This document shows positions 51,391-58,639 of a DNA stretch of 64,000 nucleotides, piece after piece. The notes below the pieces were generated by a model. It saw only the letters and a program-made list of their open reading frames with translations, ran no database searches and was not told the origin of the DNA. This stretch comes from Hydrocarboniphaga sp. (GTDB lineage: Bacteria; Pseudomonadota; Gammaproteobacteria; Nevskiales; Nevskiaceae): NCBI RefSeq assembly GCF_028291725.1, contig NZ_JAQGNT010000044.1, forward strand, positions 1-64,000, read 5' to 3'. Within the stretch, counting starts at the first letter, position 1; each line of letters starts with the position of its first letter. Made by a program: the position numbers and the translations under genes.

Positions 51391-51538
51391 CAGGACCCCG
51401 CTGGATGGTGTTGAAGTACGGCGGCAGGGCCGCGGTGTCAGCCGCGCCCTGAAGACGTTCATCTCGCTCCGCGGAGCCATGGTGGCCGCGACCATGGGAC
51501 TGCATCCGTTGAACCGAACGTGACGAAGATGCTAGTCT

Positions 51539-51578
51539 GAACATTGTTCGCATTCTATTCGCATTCTGTTCGCTTTCC
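51539..51578. promoter_or_regulatory. Palindrome and 11-base-period repeats before TetR 2
   Basis: GAACATTGTTC (51539-51549) is a perfect palindrome with a 3-base centre. It is followed by TTCGCATTCT at 51547 and again at 51558, and TTCGCTTTCC at 51569. The period is 11 bases, one helical turn. It lies in the divergent gap between the VWA gene and the TetR gene and is a plausible operator for that regulator. Confidence 0.5.
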
Positions 51579-51630
51579 TGAAAGCTCGTCTGAGCATGCG
51601 ATCCGTCATCAGCCAGCGACAGGAGAACCG

Positions 51631-52287
51631 ATGTTCAACAAATATCCTGCGGACGACGCGACCCGTGCATTGACGCATCGAAAGGCGCCGCAGCAGAAGC
51701 GCAGCCAGATGACCGTGCAGAGCATCCTGCAGGCGACGATGGAACTCGCAGAGGCCGAGGGTTTTCTGTCGCTGGGAACGCGGCGAATCGCCGAGCGCGC
51801 GGGCATCAGCCCCGGCTCGCTCTATCAGTATTTCCCCACCGTGGAAGCCATTCTGCTGACCATCTACGAGGAGACCGCTTCGAGGGTCACGAAGAAATTT
51901 CGCGCCAAGATGCTCAGCATCATGGAAGCGCCGATGGAGACCGTCGGCCAGAAAACGCTGGAGTTGCTGCTGAAGGAGTACGAGGCCAATCAGCTGATCC
52001 TGCATCAGATGGTGATCGAGAGACCGCAGCTGATGATGACGCCCGGCGCGGCCTCGCTGGAGCGGCTGTTTGGCGCCGGTGTGCGTTTATATTTCAGTCA
52101 GTTTTCCGGATTGAACGAGCGCGACGTCGAGCGGGTTTCGTTCTTCCTCGACATCGTCGTCATCGGCAGCTTGCGCAGCTATCTTTCCGAGCGGCCTCTG
52201 CAACTTTCACGCAAGGCATTTCTCGACGACCTGGTCAAAGTCACGGTCAGCTATGTGAGAAGCCAGAACTGGAAGGTGACGGCATAG
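51631..52287 (+). CDS. TetR-family regulator 2
   Basis: A 218-residue repressor-type protein. The N-terminal helix-turn-helix includes GFLSLGTRRIAERAGISPGSLYQYFPTVEAILLTIYE, and the C-terminal ligand domain is about residues 75-215. AGGAG precedes the ATG at 51631. It is divergent from the VWA/AveC/MoxR/AKR unit, with a palindrome and phased repeats in between, so it most likely controls that unit and itself. It is not closely similar to the KstR2-like TetR at 1454. Confidence 0.9.
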   Translation: MFNKYPADDATRALTHRKAPQQKRSQMTVQSILQATMELAEAEGFLSLGTRRIAERAGISPGSLYQYFPTVEAILLTIYEETASRVTKKFRAKMLSIMEAPMETVGQKTLELLLKEYEANQLILHQMVIERPQLMMTPGAASLERLFGAGVRLYFSQFSGLNERDVERVSFFLDIVVIGSLRSYLSERPLQLSRKAFLDDLVKVTVSYVRSQNWKVTA

Positions 52288-52305
52288 AACCGCCAGAGCC
52301 TGACG

Positions 52306-53397
52306 CTAGTGGCTTACACCCCAGCGCTCCAAGGTTTCATCACCCGGGCCGCGAGGCGTGGTTTCACCTGGGGTGCGGGAGAAGCGAGGCGCTGGCGCGC
52401 TGTAAGCAACGCCTTCGGATTCGATGTATCCATCGCGCGCCGCCATGTGCGCGTGGCAAGGTGCCTCGTCGAGTTCCAGCACCGGAGCAAAACAGCAGTC
52501 GCTGCCTTCCAGCAGCGAGCTCCATTCATCGCGGCTTTTGCTCTCGAATATTGCAGCCAGCTTGGCGGACTGTGCCGGCCAATCGTCCGTCTGATATTGC
52601 CGCTGGGCCGCTTCCGGCTCGGCGCCGACTTTCTGCAACAGTAGCGCGTAAAAGTTCGGCTCGATCGCGCCGACCGAGATATATCGGCCGTCGGCGCATC
52701 GGTAGCAGCGATAGAACGGCGCGGCACCGCTGAGGAAATTGCGATCACGCTGTAATGACATGCCACCGCTGGCGACGACGCCGGCGAACATCGTCATCAT
52801 CGACGCCGCGCCGTCGACAATGGCGGCATCGACGATCTGACCCTGCCCGGACTTCTGCCGCTCCCACAGCGCAGCCATGATGCCGAAAGCAAGATAGACC
52901 GAGCCGCCGCCGAAGTCGCCGACCAGGTTCAAAGGCGGAATCGGCGGTTCGCCGGACTTGCCCATTGCCGCCAGCGCGCCAGTCAACGCGATGTAGTTGA
53001 TGTCGTGACCGGCCGCCTGCGCGAGCGGGCCGGTCTGGCCCCAACCGGTCATGCGACCGTAGACCAGGCCGCGATTGCGTTCGCAGACCACTTCCGGCCC
53101 CAGGCCCAGTCGCTCCATGACGCCGGGACGAAAACCTTCGATCAGCACGTCCGCCTTGTCGATGATCCGCAGACACTGCTCGCGCCCCAGCGGCGAACGG
53201 ATATCGATCGTCACCGTACTGCGCCCGCGGCTCATCGCCGGATTGTCGGGATAGCCATTGCCACCCGCACGGTCGATACGCAGCACCTCGGCGCCGAGAT
53301 CGGCCAGCAACATCGCACAATGCGGACCCGGGCCGATGCTGGCGAATTCGACCACTTTCAGTCCGACCAAAGGACCCTTGAGTTTCGGCTGGCTCAT
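52306..53397 (-). CDS. Alpha-methylacyl-CoA racemase-like class III CoA-transferase family protein
   Basis: A 363-residue protein that matches the racemase (AMACR/MCR) branch of the CaiB family rather than a transferase. The N-terminus is [35 protein letters not shown]. The catalytic pair of Mycobacterium MCR (His126 and Asp156) corresponds here to His131 in [12 protein letters not shown] and Asp161 in [15 protein letters not shown], with the same 30-residue spacing. Racemases invert the alpha-methyl centre of branched acyl-CoA, a requirement for beta-oxidation of sterol and isoprenoid side chains. Start ATG 53397. It lies 29 bases after the CMD-like gene on the minus strand. Confidence 0.9.
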   Translation of the reverse strand: MSQPKLKGPLVGLKVVEFASIGPGPHCAMLLADLGAEVLRIDRAGGNGYPDNPAMSRGRSTVTIDIRSPLGREQCLRIIDKADVLIEGFRPGVMERLGLGPEVVCERNRGLVYGRMTGWGQTGPLAQAAGHDINYIALTGALAAMGKSGEPPIPPLNLVGDFGGGSVYLAFGIMAALWERQKSGQGQIVDAAIVDGAASMMTMFAGVVASGGMSLQRDRNFLSGAAPFYRCYRCADGRYISVGAIEPNFYALLLQKVGAEPEAAQRQYQTDDWPAQSAKLAAIFESKSRDEWSSLLEGSDCCFAPVLELDEAPCHAHMAARDGYIESEGVAYSAPAPRFSRTPGETTPRGPGDETLERWGVSH

Positions 53398-53426
53398 GCT
53401 TGTCCCTGCAAATTCTGCTTTTCTGT

Positions 53427-53990
53427 TTACACGGATTCTACGGATTCTATTTCGACGCCCAGAGAGACGACGATCCGGCAAACCATGTTGTAAACCGACA
53501 CCACCGAGACAATCTCTATTATCGATTGTGCGCCCGGAAACCGAGTCTGCAGCTCACTCATCGTTTGCGGCCGGATCGCAACGCTGCGCGTGCTTTCGAG
53601 CGCGAATTGCAGCAAGGCGCGCTCCTTCTCATCGAACAGCGGCGACGACAGTGCCTGCTCGATCGTCTTCAGCGCATCGAGCTGCGCCTGCGAACCGCCG
53701 GCCTTCAGAAACACCGGCGAATGGTGATGCACTTCGTAAGCGGCGCCGGTGAGCTGAGCGGTCGCGCAGATCAGCAGTTCGCGATACCGGTCCGCGAGAG
53801 CCAGGCCGCCGCGTACTTTCGGCAGCAGCAGGTTGTAGCCCTCGGCGAACGGCAGGCTATGCAGCAGCATCCGGTCGATATTGATCAGCTTGCCGCCGCG
53901 GCGGGCACGAATCACTTCTGCGATGCGCTCCTGCTCGGGGCTGGCGCCATCTTGATAGGGTGCAATCACAGGCACGATGAAATCCTCCAT
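53427..53990 (-). CDS. Carboxymuconolactone decarboxylase-like (AhpD-fold) protein
   Basis: A 187-residue protein of the CMD/AhpD fold. The core reads [43 protein letters not shown], with the Glu and His of the fold but without the CxxC pair of AhpD-type peroxidases. That makes a decarboxylase- or hydrolase-like role more likely than a redox one. It is the first gene of the unit with the racemase-like gene and has the palindrome at 54080-54093 90 bases upstream, so it belongs to the shared regulon. Confidence 0.83.
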   Translation of the reverse strand: MEDFIVPVIAPYQDGASPEQERIAEVIRARRGGKLINIDRMLLHSLPFAEGYNLLLPKVRGGLALADRYRELLICATAQLTGAAYEVHHHSPVFLKAGGSQAQLDALKTIEQALSSPLFDEKERALLQFALESTRSVAIRPQTMSELQTRFPGAQSIIEIVSVVSVYNMVCRIVVSLGVEIESVESV

Positions 53991-54079
53991 TGAAGCTTGC
54001 CGGTTGTCCCCGGCAAGCGACCGGCAAGCGGCAGAGAAACAGACTTACGCAACGGCTGCGACGCAGTGGATGCAATTGC

Positions 54080-54093
54080 GCCAAACGATTGGT
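54080..54093. promoter_or_regulatory. Palindromic operator, site 5 (CMD/racemase unit)
   Basis: GCCAAACGATTGGT, two mismatches from the consensus, 90 bases upstream of the CMD-like start. It is the less symmetric of the two sites in this gap. Confidence 0.6.
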
Positions 54094-54216
54094 AGTCTAT
54101 AGCAAGGAGAAAGACAGGTCATCGGCGTAGCCTGGTATTGAGGCCGACGACGCAGGTTGTCGCCATAGAAGAACAGCGGTTACCGCTTGACGCTGGAGCG
54201 GCACGCCCATTAATCT

Positions 54217-54230
54217 ACCAACCGTTTGGT
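54217..54230. promoter_or_regulatory. Palindromic operator, site 6 (amidohydrolase unit)
   Basis: ACCAACCGTTTGGT, a full match to the consensus, 75 bases upstream of the amidohydrolase ATG. Followed by TCAACACA, like the TTGGTTC context of sites 1 and 4. Confidence 0.75.
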
Positions 54231-54304
54231 TCAACACACATCATGCATTGAAGACATTGCGGCTTCGCAACATTGCCGACGATTGACTAGCGAGGGTATT
54301 CAAG

Positions 54305-55519
54305 ATGACGACGCTGCCGTACAAAATGATCGACGCCGATCAGCATATCTATGAAACCGACGACTGCTTTACCCGGTATCTGCCGAAGAAAATCTTCGAC
54401 ATGGGCAAGGCCGTACATGTGGTGCGCGAAGAAGGCGAAAAAGAAGGCCGGATTTTTCTCGGCGACCAGAAGATTTCGTTCTTTGGCCGCAACCCCTGCG
54501 ACGCCACCGGCAAGCCCGGCGCCTTGATCGAGTACTACAAGAACAAGGACAAGCACGGCTCCGGCAACATGCTGTTCCACAGCGGCATGATCACCGCCGA
54601 GGATCTGCCGCAATCGCGCAAGCGCGAAACGCGCCTGAAATGGCTTGACGTCGAAGGCGTAGAGGCCGCGATCATGCTGCCGACCATCGAGGTCGGCGTC
54701 GAATATCAGCTGAGCAAGGATCCGGTGGCGCTGAAGGCCAATCTGACGTCCTACAACGAATGGCTTTACGACGACTGGGGCTTCGGCAAGGACGGCCGCC
54801 TTTTCGCCGTGCCCTGCCTGTCGCTGGTCGACATCGAATGGGCGGTCGAAGAGCTGAAGCGCAATCTGCAGCGCGGCGCCAAACTGGTGCATCTGCGCGC
54901 GGGCCCGGTCAACGGCCGCTCGCCAGCTGACCCGAAGCACGACCCGTTCTGGGCGGTCTGCGAAGAAGCCGGCGTGCCGGTCGCGTTCCATCTCGGCAAC
55001 AGCGGCGAAACCGATTACTACTCGTCGCTGTGGAGCGAGAACGCGCTGCCGCCGACGCATCGCTTCTCGCCGTTCCAGCGCGCCACCTGCTTCGGTGATC
55101 GCGCGATCGCCGACACGCTGCTGGCCCTGATCACGCACAACCTGTTCGGCCGCTTCCCCAAGCTCAATGTGCTGTCGATCGAGTTCGGCAGCGAATGGGT
55201 TGCGCCGATGATCAAGAAGATGGATCGTGCGGCCAAGATGTGCGGACCGAAGGACTGGCTGTTCGGTGAAGTCAAAGAACGCCCGCGCGATGTGTTCAGG
55301 CAGCACATTAAAGTGGCGCCGTATCCCGAGGACGACATCGTCGGCCTGGCCAAACTGATCGGCGTCGACGCGGTTCTCGGCGGTTCGGACTGGCCGCATC
55401 CGGAAGGCGTGTCGTCTCCGGTGGAGTTCTACGAGCACATCAAGGAAGGGCTCAGTGAGCAGGAAATGAAACAAATCATGCGCGACAACACCGGCAAGCT
55501 GTTGGGTCTGGTGAATTGA
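54305..55519 (+). CDS. Amidohydrolase-2 family metal-dependent hydrolase
   Basis: A 404-residue TIM-barrel hydrolase or decarboxylase of the amidohydrolase-2 (ACMSD-like) family. The first metal-ligand motif is KMIDADQHIYE (Asp12-x-His14). VAFHLGNSGETDYYS carries a likely metal His. LGGSDWPHPEGVSSPVEFYE carries the C-terminal catalytic Asp. Members in catabolic clusters hydrolyse or decarboxylate ring-cleavage intermediates. It is the first gene of an operon with a CoA-transferase and a thioesterase and sits behind operator site 6. The substrate is unknown. Confidence 0.9.
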   Translation: MTTLPYKMIDADQHIYETDDCFTRYLPKKIFDMGKAVHVVREEGEKEGRIFLGDQKISFFGRNPCDATGKPGALIEYYKNKDKHGSGNMLFHSGMITAEDLPQSRKRETRLKWLDVEGVEAAIMLPTIEVGVEYQLSKDPVALKANLTSYNEWLYDDWGFGKDGRLFAVPCLSLVDIEWAVEELKRNLQRGAKLVHLRAGPVNGRSPADPKHDPFWAVCEEAGVPVAFHLGNSGETDYYSSLWSENALPPTHRFSPFQRATCFGDRAIADTLLALITHNLFGRFPKLNVLSIEFGSEWVAPMIKKMDRAAKMCGPKDWLFGEVKERPRDVFRQHIKVAPYPEDDIVGLAKLIGVDAVLGGSDWPHPEGVSSPVEFYEHIKEGLSEQEMKQIMRDNTGKLLGLVN

Positions 55520-55537
55520 TGGCGGAGCGCTCGCCCA

Positions 55538-56707
55538 GTGAATGGCGGAGACAGTAGACCGGAGGCGCCTCGGCGCCTGCGTGTCGTTGAACTCGGGTCC
55601 TGGCTCGCTGCGCCGGGCGCGGCCGCTCTGCTCGCCGATATCGGGGCGGAAGTCATCAAGATCGAACCTCCGTCCGGCGATCCCGGACGGAGGTTCATCG
55701 CTGCCATGGGCGGCGCCGCGGAAACCACTCCGAGCTTCTCACTGCTGAATCGCGGCAAGAAAAGCGTAGTGCTCGATCTGCAGCAGAAGCGCGATCACGA
55801 TCTGTTGTCTCGGCTCTTGTTCGACGCCGACGTATTCGTCACCAATCTGCGCGCAGGATCGCTGGCGCGGCTCGATCTCGAGCCCGACACCGTTCGGGCG
55901 CGTTATCCGCAACTGATTTTCGCCTCGATCAGTGGACTCGGACTGCGCGGACCTGAACGCGATCTGCCGGTATACGACGTTGGTGGATTTTGGGCGCGTA
56001 GCGGTTTGATGCATCAACTGGTTCCGTCGGACGGGATTCCGCCCAGCCCGACCGGCGGCTTCGGCGACCTGATCACTTCGCTGTCTCTATACTCCGGCAT
56101 CGTCACCGCCTTGCTCGAGCGCCAACGAACCGGCAAAGGCAGTCTGGTCGAGACCTCGCTGATGCAGGCCGGTGCCTTCATGGTCAGCGGCGATCTGGCG
56201 GTGCAGGCTTCACACGGCCGGGTCCATGGACAATCGATACGCAGCGAAAGCCGGACACCTCTGGTCAATAGCTATCGCAGCAGTGATGGCCGCTGGTTCT
56301 TCCTGACCTGCGTGGAAGCGCGTCGCCATTTGCCCAAGGTCTGCAAAGCCATCGGGCGCACCGACCTGATCAAGGACCCACGCTTCGCGACTGCGAAATC
56401 GATACGTAGCCATGGCCGCGAACTCGTCGCGATCCTGGACGAAGCTTTTTCGCAGATGACCTTGGCCCAGTGGGCGCAGCGCTTCACCGAGGCCGATGTA
56501 TGGTGGCAAGCCGTGGCGACGCCTGAAGATGTACTCAAGGATCCACAAGTGCTGGCCAACGACATGACACGCCTAGTAGGCGACGGGACCGGCATTCATC
56601 CGATGGTGACCTCGCCTTTCCAGCTGTCTCGCGGTCAGTCGGCCGTGGCTCGCGCACCCGATCTGGGCGAGCACACCGACGAGGTACTGCGGGAGCTTTC
56701 CCAATGA
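55538..56707 (+). CDS. CaiB/BaiF (class III) CoA-transferase 2
   Basis: A 389-residue paralogue of the protein encoded at 9478. The N-terminus is RLRVVELGSWLAAPGAAALLADIGAEVIKIEPP. GGFGDLITSLSLYSGIVTALL carries the candidate catalytic Asp, followed by RTGKGSLVETSLMQAGAFMV. A GTG at 55538 is the start; the nearby ATG at 55519 is in another frame. It starts 18 bases after the amidohydrolase stop and overlaps the thioesterase gene by four bases. Two close CoA-transferases in separate operons with the same operator suggest two CoA-activation steps of one pathway. Confidence 0.9.
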   Translation: MNGGDSRPEAPRRLRVVELGSWLAAPGAAALLADIGAEVIKIEPPSGDPGRRFIAAMGGAAETTPSFSLLNRGKKSVVLDLQQKRDHDLLSRLLFDADVFVTNLRAGSLARLDLEPDTVRARYPQLIFASISGLGLRGPERDLPVYDVGGFWARSGLMHQLVPSDGIPPSPTGGFGDLITSLSLYSGIVTALLERQRTGKGSLVETSLMQAGAFMVSGDLAVQASHGRVHGQSIRSESRTPLVNSYRSSDGRWFFLTCVEARRHLPKVCKAIGRTDLIKDPRFATAKSIRSHGRELVAILDEAFSQMTLAQWAQRFTEADVWWQAVATPEDVLKDPQVLANDMTRLVGDGTGIHPMVTSPFQLSRGQSAVARAPDLGEHTDEVLRELSQ

Positions 56708-57144
56708 CGCCGCCGCAAGCGGACAGCGAATGGATCCAGGTTGAGGATCTCGGCCCTTACGTCGAATTGTTCGGGCCGGTGTACATGCGCATGCTGGACG
56801 CGCGCACCAGCGCCGGCGAGATCATCCGCTTTGGATTCCATGTCCAGCCTAAACACTGCAATCTGAGCGGCGGTTGCTCCGGCGGCATGCTGGCGAGTTT
56901 TCTCGACATCGCGCTGGCGCGCACTGGCATCCTGTCGCGCGGCTACGAGCATCGGACGCCGACGATCAGCCTGCAGATGGATTTCCTGCAACCGGCACGC
57001 GTCGACGAATGGATCGAGAGCCGTGCGAAGCTGATCCATTCCTCCCAGCGCATGGGCTTCTGCGATGCGACCCTGGTCGGGCCGAGAGGGCCGGTCATGC
57101 GCGGCAGCGGCATCTTCCGCATCACCAGCGGGCCGTATATGTGA
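56704..57144 (+). CDS. PaaI-like hotdog-fold thioesterase
   Basis: A 146-residue hotdog-fold protein of the PaaI/acyl-CoA thioesterase type. QPKHCNLSGGCSGGMLASFLDIALARTG is the catalytic helix region (the HxxNxxGxxHGG pattern appears as HCNLSGGCSGG, with Cys in place of the second His). TISLQMDFLQPARVDEWIE is the following strand. It would release free acid from dead-end CoA esters, or it may be a hydrolase in the main path. ATGA overlap with the CoA-transferase. Confidence 0.86.
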   Translation: MTPPQADSEWIQVEDLGPYVELFGPVYMRMLDARTSAGEIIRFGFHVQPKHCNLSGGCSGGMLASFLDIALARTGILSRGYEHRTPTISLQMDFLQPARVDEWIESRAKLIHSSQRMGFCDATLVGPRGPVMRGSGIFRITSGPYM

Positions 57145-57211
57145 TGTCAACACGATACGCCGCGCCATAAAATGAAGTTAGAACTAGTGGTGCGGCACAT
57201 TCATTTCGAAA

Positions 57212-57294
57212 CGTCATTCCCGCGCAAGCGGGAATCCAGAGTTCGCGGGGGAGCCGCTAGACGGCCCTGGATTCCCGCTTGCGCGGGAATGACG
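57212..57294. repeat. REP/MITE-like inverted repeat
   Basis: Two perfectly complementary 28-base arms (57212-57239 and 57267-57294) are separated by 27 bases, each carrying the inner palindrome ATTCCCGCGCAAGCGGGAAT. This is the well-known 'GTCATTCCCGCG' class of interspersed repeat of many proteobacteria. It lies between the thioesterase and the Gfo/Idh gene and could terminate the former. Confidence 0.85.
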
Positions 57295-57365
57295 GTAGCT
57301 TGCCAATGTTTCGTTATTACTGTGTCACTGCATTAGAAACAGATAAAAGACCAGGAGATCCAACC

Positions 57366-58439
57366 ATGAGAATCGGAGTGCTGGGTACCGGCAGCTTCGC
57401 CCGGCGCGGTCCGCTGCCCGCCATCACGCTCGCAGGCATGGAGCTGGAAGCGATCTACGACATGAGCCCCGCTGCCGCTGCCGAAGCCGAGCAGCTGTTT
57501 AAACCGAAATATGTCTGTGGCAGTGTGCAGGAACTGCTCTCTCTGAAGACCGTCGACGCGGTATTCATCGCCTCGCCGCCTTCTTCGCATCTCGACGTGG
57601 TCAGCGCGGTGATCGCCGCAGGCAAGCCCTTCGTCTGCGAGAAACCGATCACGCTATGTAGCGCGGACGCACTCAAGCTTGCAGAACTCGCGCGCAAGCC
57701 CGGATTGCCGAACGCGGTCGATCACGAGTTCCGCTATGACCCTGGCATGCTGATGATGAAGCAGCTGATTGCCGACGGCTATCTCGGCAAAGTGCGCAAC
57801 TCGTTGCTGTCGGTGATCGTCGCCCATTCGGTCAATCCGCAGTACGAGGCACTGATCTACTGGAACTTCAACCACGTCGCGCGCATGGGCGGCGGCGTGC
57901 TGCCGCAGCTCAGCTCGCATCTGATTGATCTGCATCTGCACCTGTTCGGCGGCATCGAAGCCAAGGCCGGATATCTGGCGACGATGGTTCCAGAACGGCC
58001 GATGCCACCCGAAGTGCGCGGCGGAGTCCCGGGGCCGATGCGCGCTGTCGAGGCCGAGGACACGGTCGCGCTGGCCGCCCGGCTGCCGAACGGTGCACCG
58101 GCGGCGCTGTCGATCAGCTGGGTCGCGCCGTGTATGCCGGAACTGCGCTGGGCGGTTCACGGCGACAAGGGCGCGCTGGTTTACCAGGGCAACAATGGCT
58201 GGTTCGGCGGCCGGCTCAGCGGCCAGTGCCTCGGCGAATCAGCCCCCGGAGCGATCGAATTGCCCGCGATCCGCAGACTGGAATCGGAGCAGGATCGCTC
58301 GCGCTATCAGCAGGATCTGATCGCGGCGCTATTGCGCAACTTTGCCGATGTCGTCGGCGGCAAAGATGTCCCGGTTCACTATGCGACGCTGGCCGACGAC
58401 GCAAAGTGCTGGCAGAACATCGAGCGCTGGAGAACCTGA
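57366..58439 (+). CDS. Gfo/Idh/MocA-family oxidoreductase
   Basis: A 357-residue NAD(P)-dependent oxidoreductase. The N-terminal Rossmann motif is RIGVLGTGSFARRGPLPAI. The signature EKPI (VCEKPITLCSADALKLAEL, about residue 90) carries the catalytic Lys, and the C-terminal part is the usual alpha/beta domain. ATG at 57366 with AGGAG nine bases upstream; the upstream open frame runs through the inverted repeat and is not used. It is separated from the preceding operon by the repeat, so it may be independently expressed. Family members act on sugars, cyclitols and trans-diols; the substrate is unknown. Confidence 0.88.
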   Translation: MRIGVLGTGSFARRGPLPAITLAGMELEAIYDMSPAAAAEAEQLFKPKYVCGSVQELLSLKTVDAVFIASPPSSHLDVVSAVIAAGKPFVCEKPITLCSADALKLAELARKPGLPNAVDHEFRYDPGMLMMKQLIADGYLGKVRNSLLSVIVAHSVNPQYEALIYWNFNHVARMGGGVLPQLSSHLIDLHLHLFGGIEAKAGYLATMVPERPMPPEVRGGVPGPMRAVEAEDTVALAARLPNGAPAALSISWVAPCMPELRWAVHGDKGALVYQGNNGWFGGRLSGQCLGESAPGAIELPAIRRLESEQDRSRYQQDLIAALLRNFADVVGGKDVPVHYATLADDAKCWQNIERWRT

Positions 58440-58442
58440 GCA

Positions 58443-58639
58443 GAGTCAAGCCGGCGGTGCCGGTATCAACTCGTAGGGCGGGTCATGACCCGCCGTTTTG
58501 GCACACTCAGACAGAAACTGGCGGGTCGCGACCCGCCCTACGCCGGGGCCTGTTCCGGTCTGAAGACACGCAGCGTCGCCCTCGCTACGGCGTTCGAGAA
58601 ATTCACAGCCTCTGAGTCAAGCTGGCGGTGCCCGTATCA
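58443..58639. repeat. 26-base direct repeat flanking a short insert, at the 3' end of the efflux gene
   Basis: Copies at 58443-58468 and 58614-58639 match at 24 of 26 positions. The right copy encodes the last seven residues of the outer-membrane factor plus its stop (LIRAPPA). The left copy would encode LIPAPPA plus stop. The duplicated end flanks the inverted repeat at 58472-58542, which suggests insertion or duplication at this site. Confidence 0.65.
58472..58542. repeat. Interspersed GGCGGGTC/GACCCGCC inverted repeat
   Basis: Arms 58472-58494 and 58520-58542 are complementary at 21 of 23 positions, spaced by 25 bases. Each arm also contains an internal palindrome (GGCGGGTCATGACCCGCC and GGCGGGTCGCGACCCGCC). 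This type of repeat is common in proteobacterial genomes. Confidence 0.75.

Larger units (their letters stand above)
53991..54304. other. Divergent regulatory gap with two operators
   Basis: This 314-base gap separates the divergent CMD/racemase and amidohydrolase units. It holds a palindrome near each start (54080-54093 and 54217-54230), so each promoter has its own site. No gene is seen. Confidence 0.65.
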
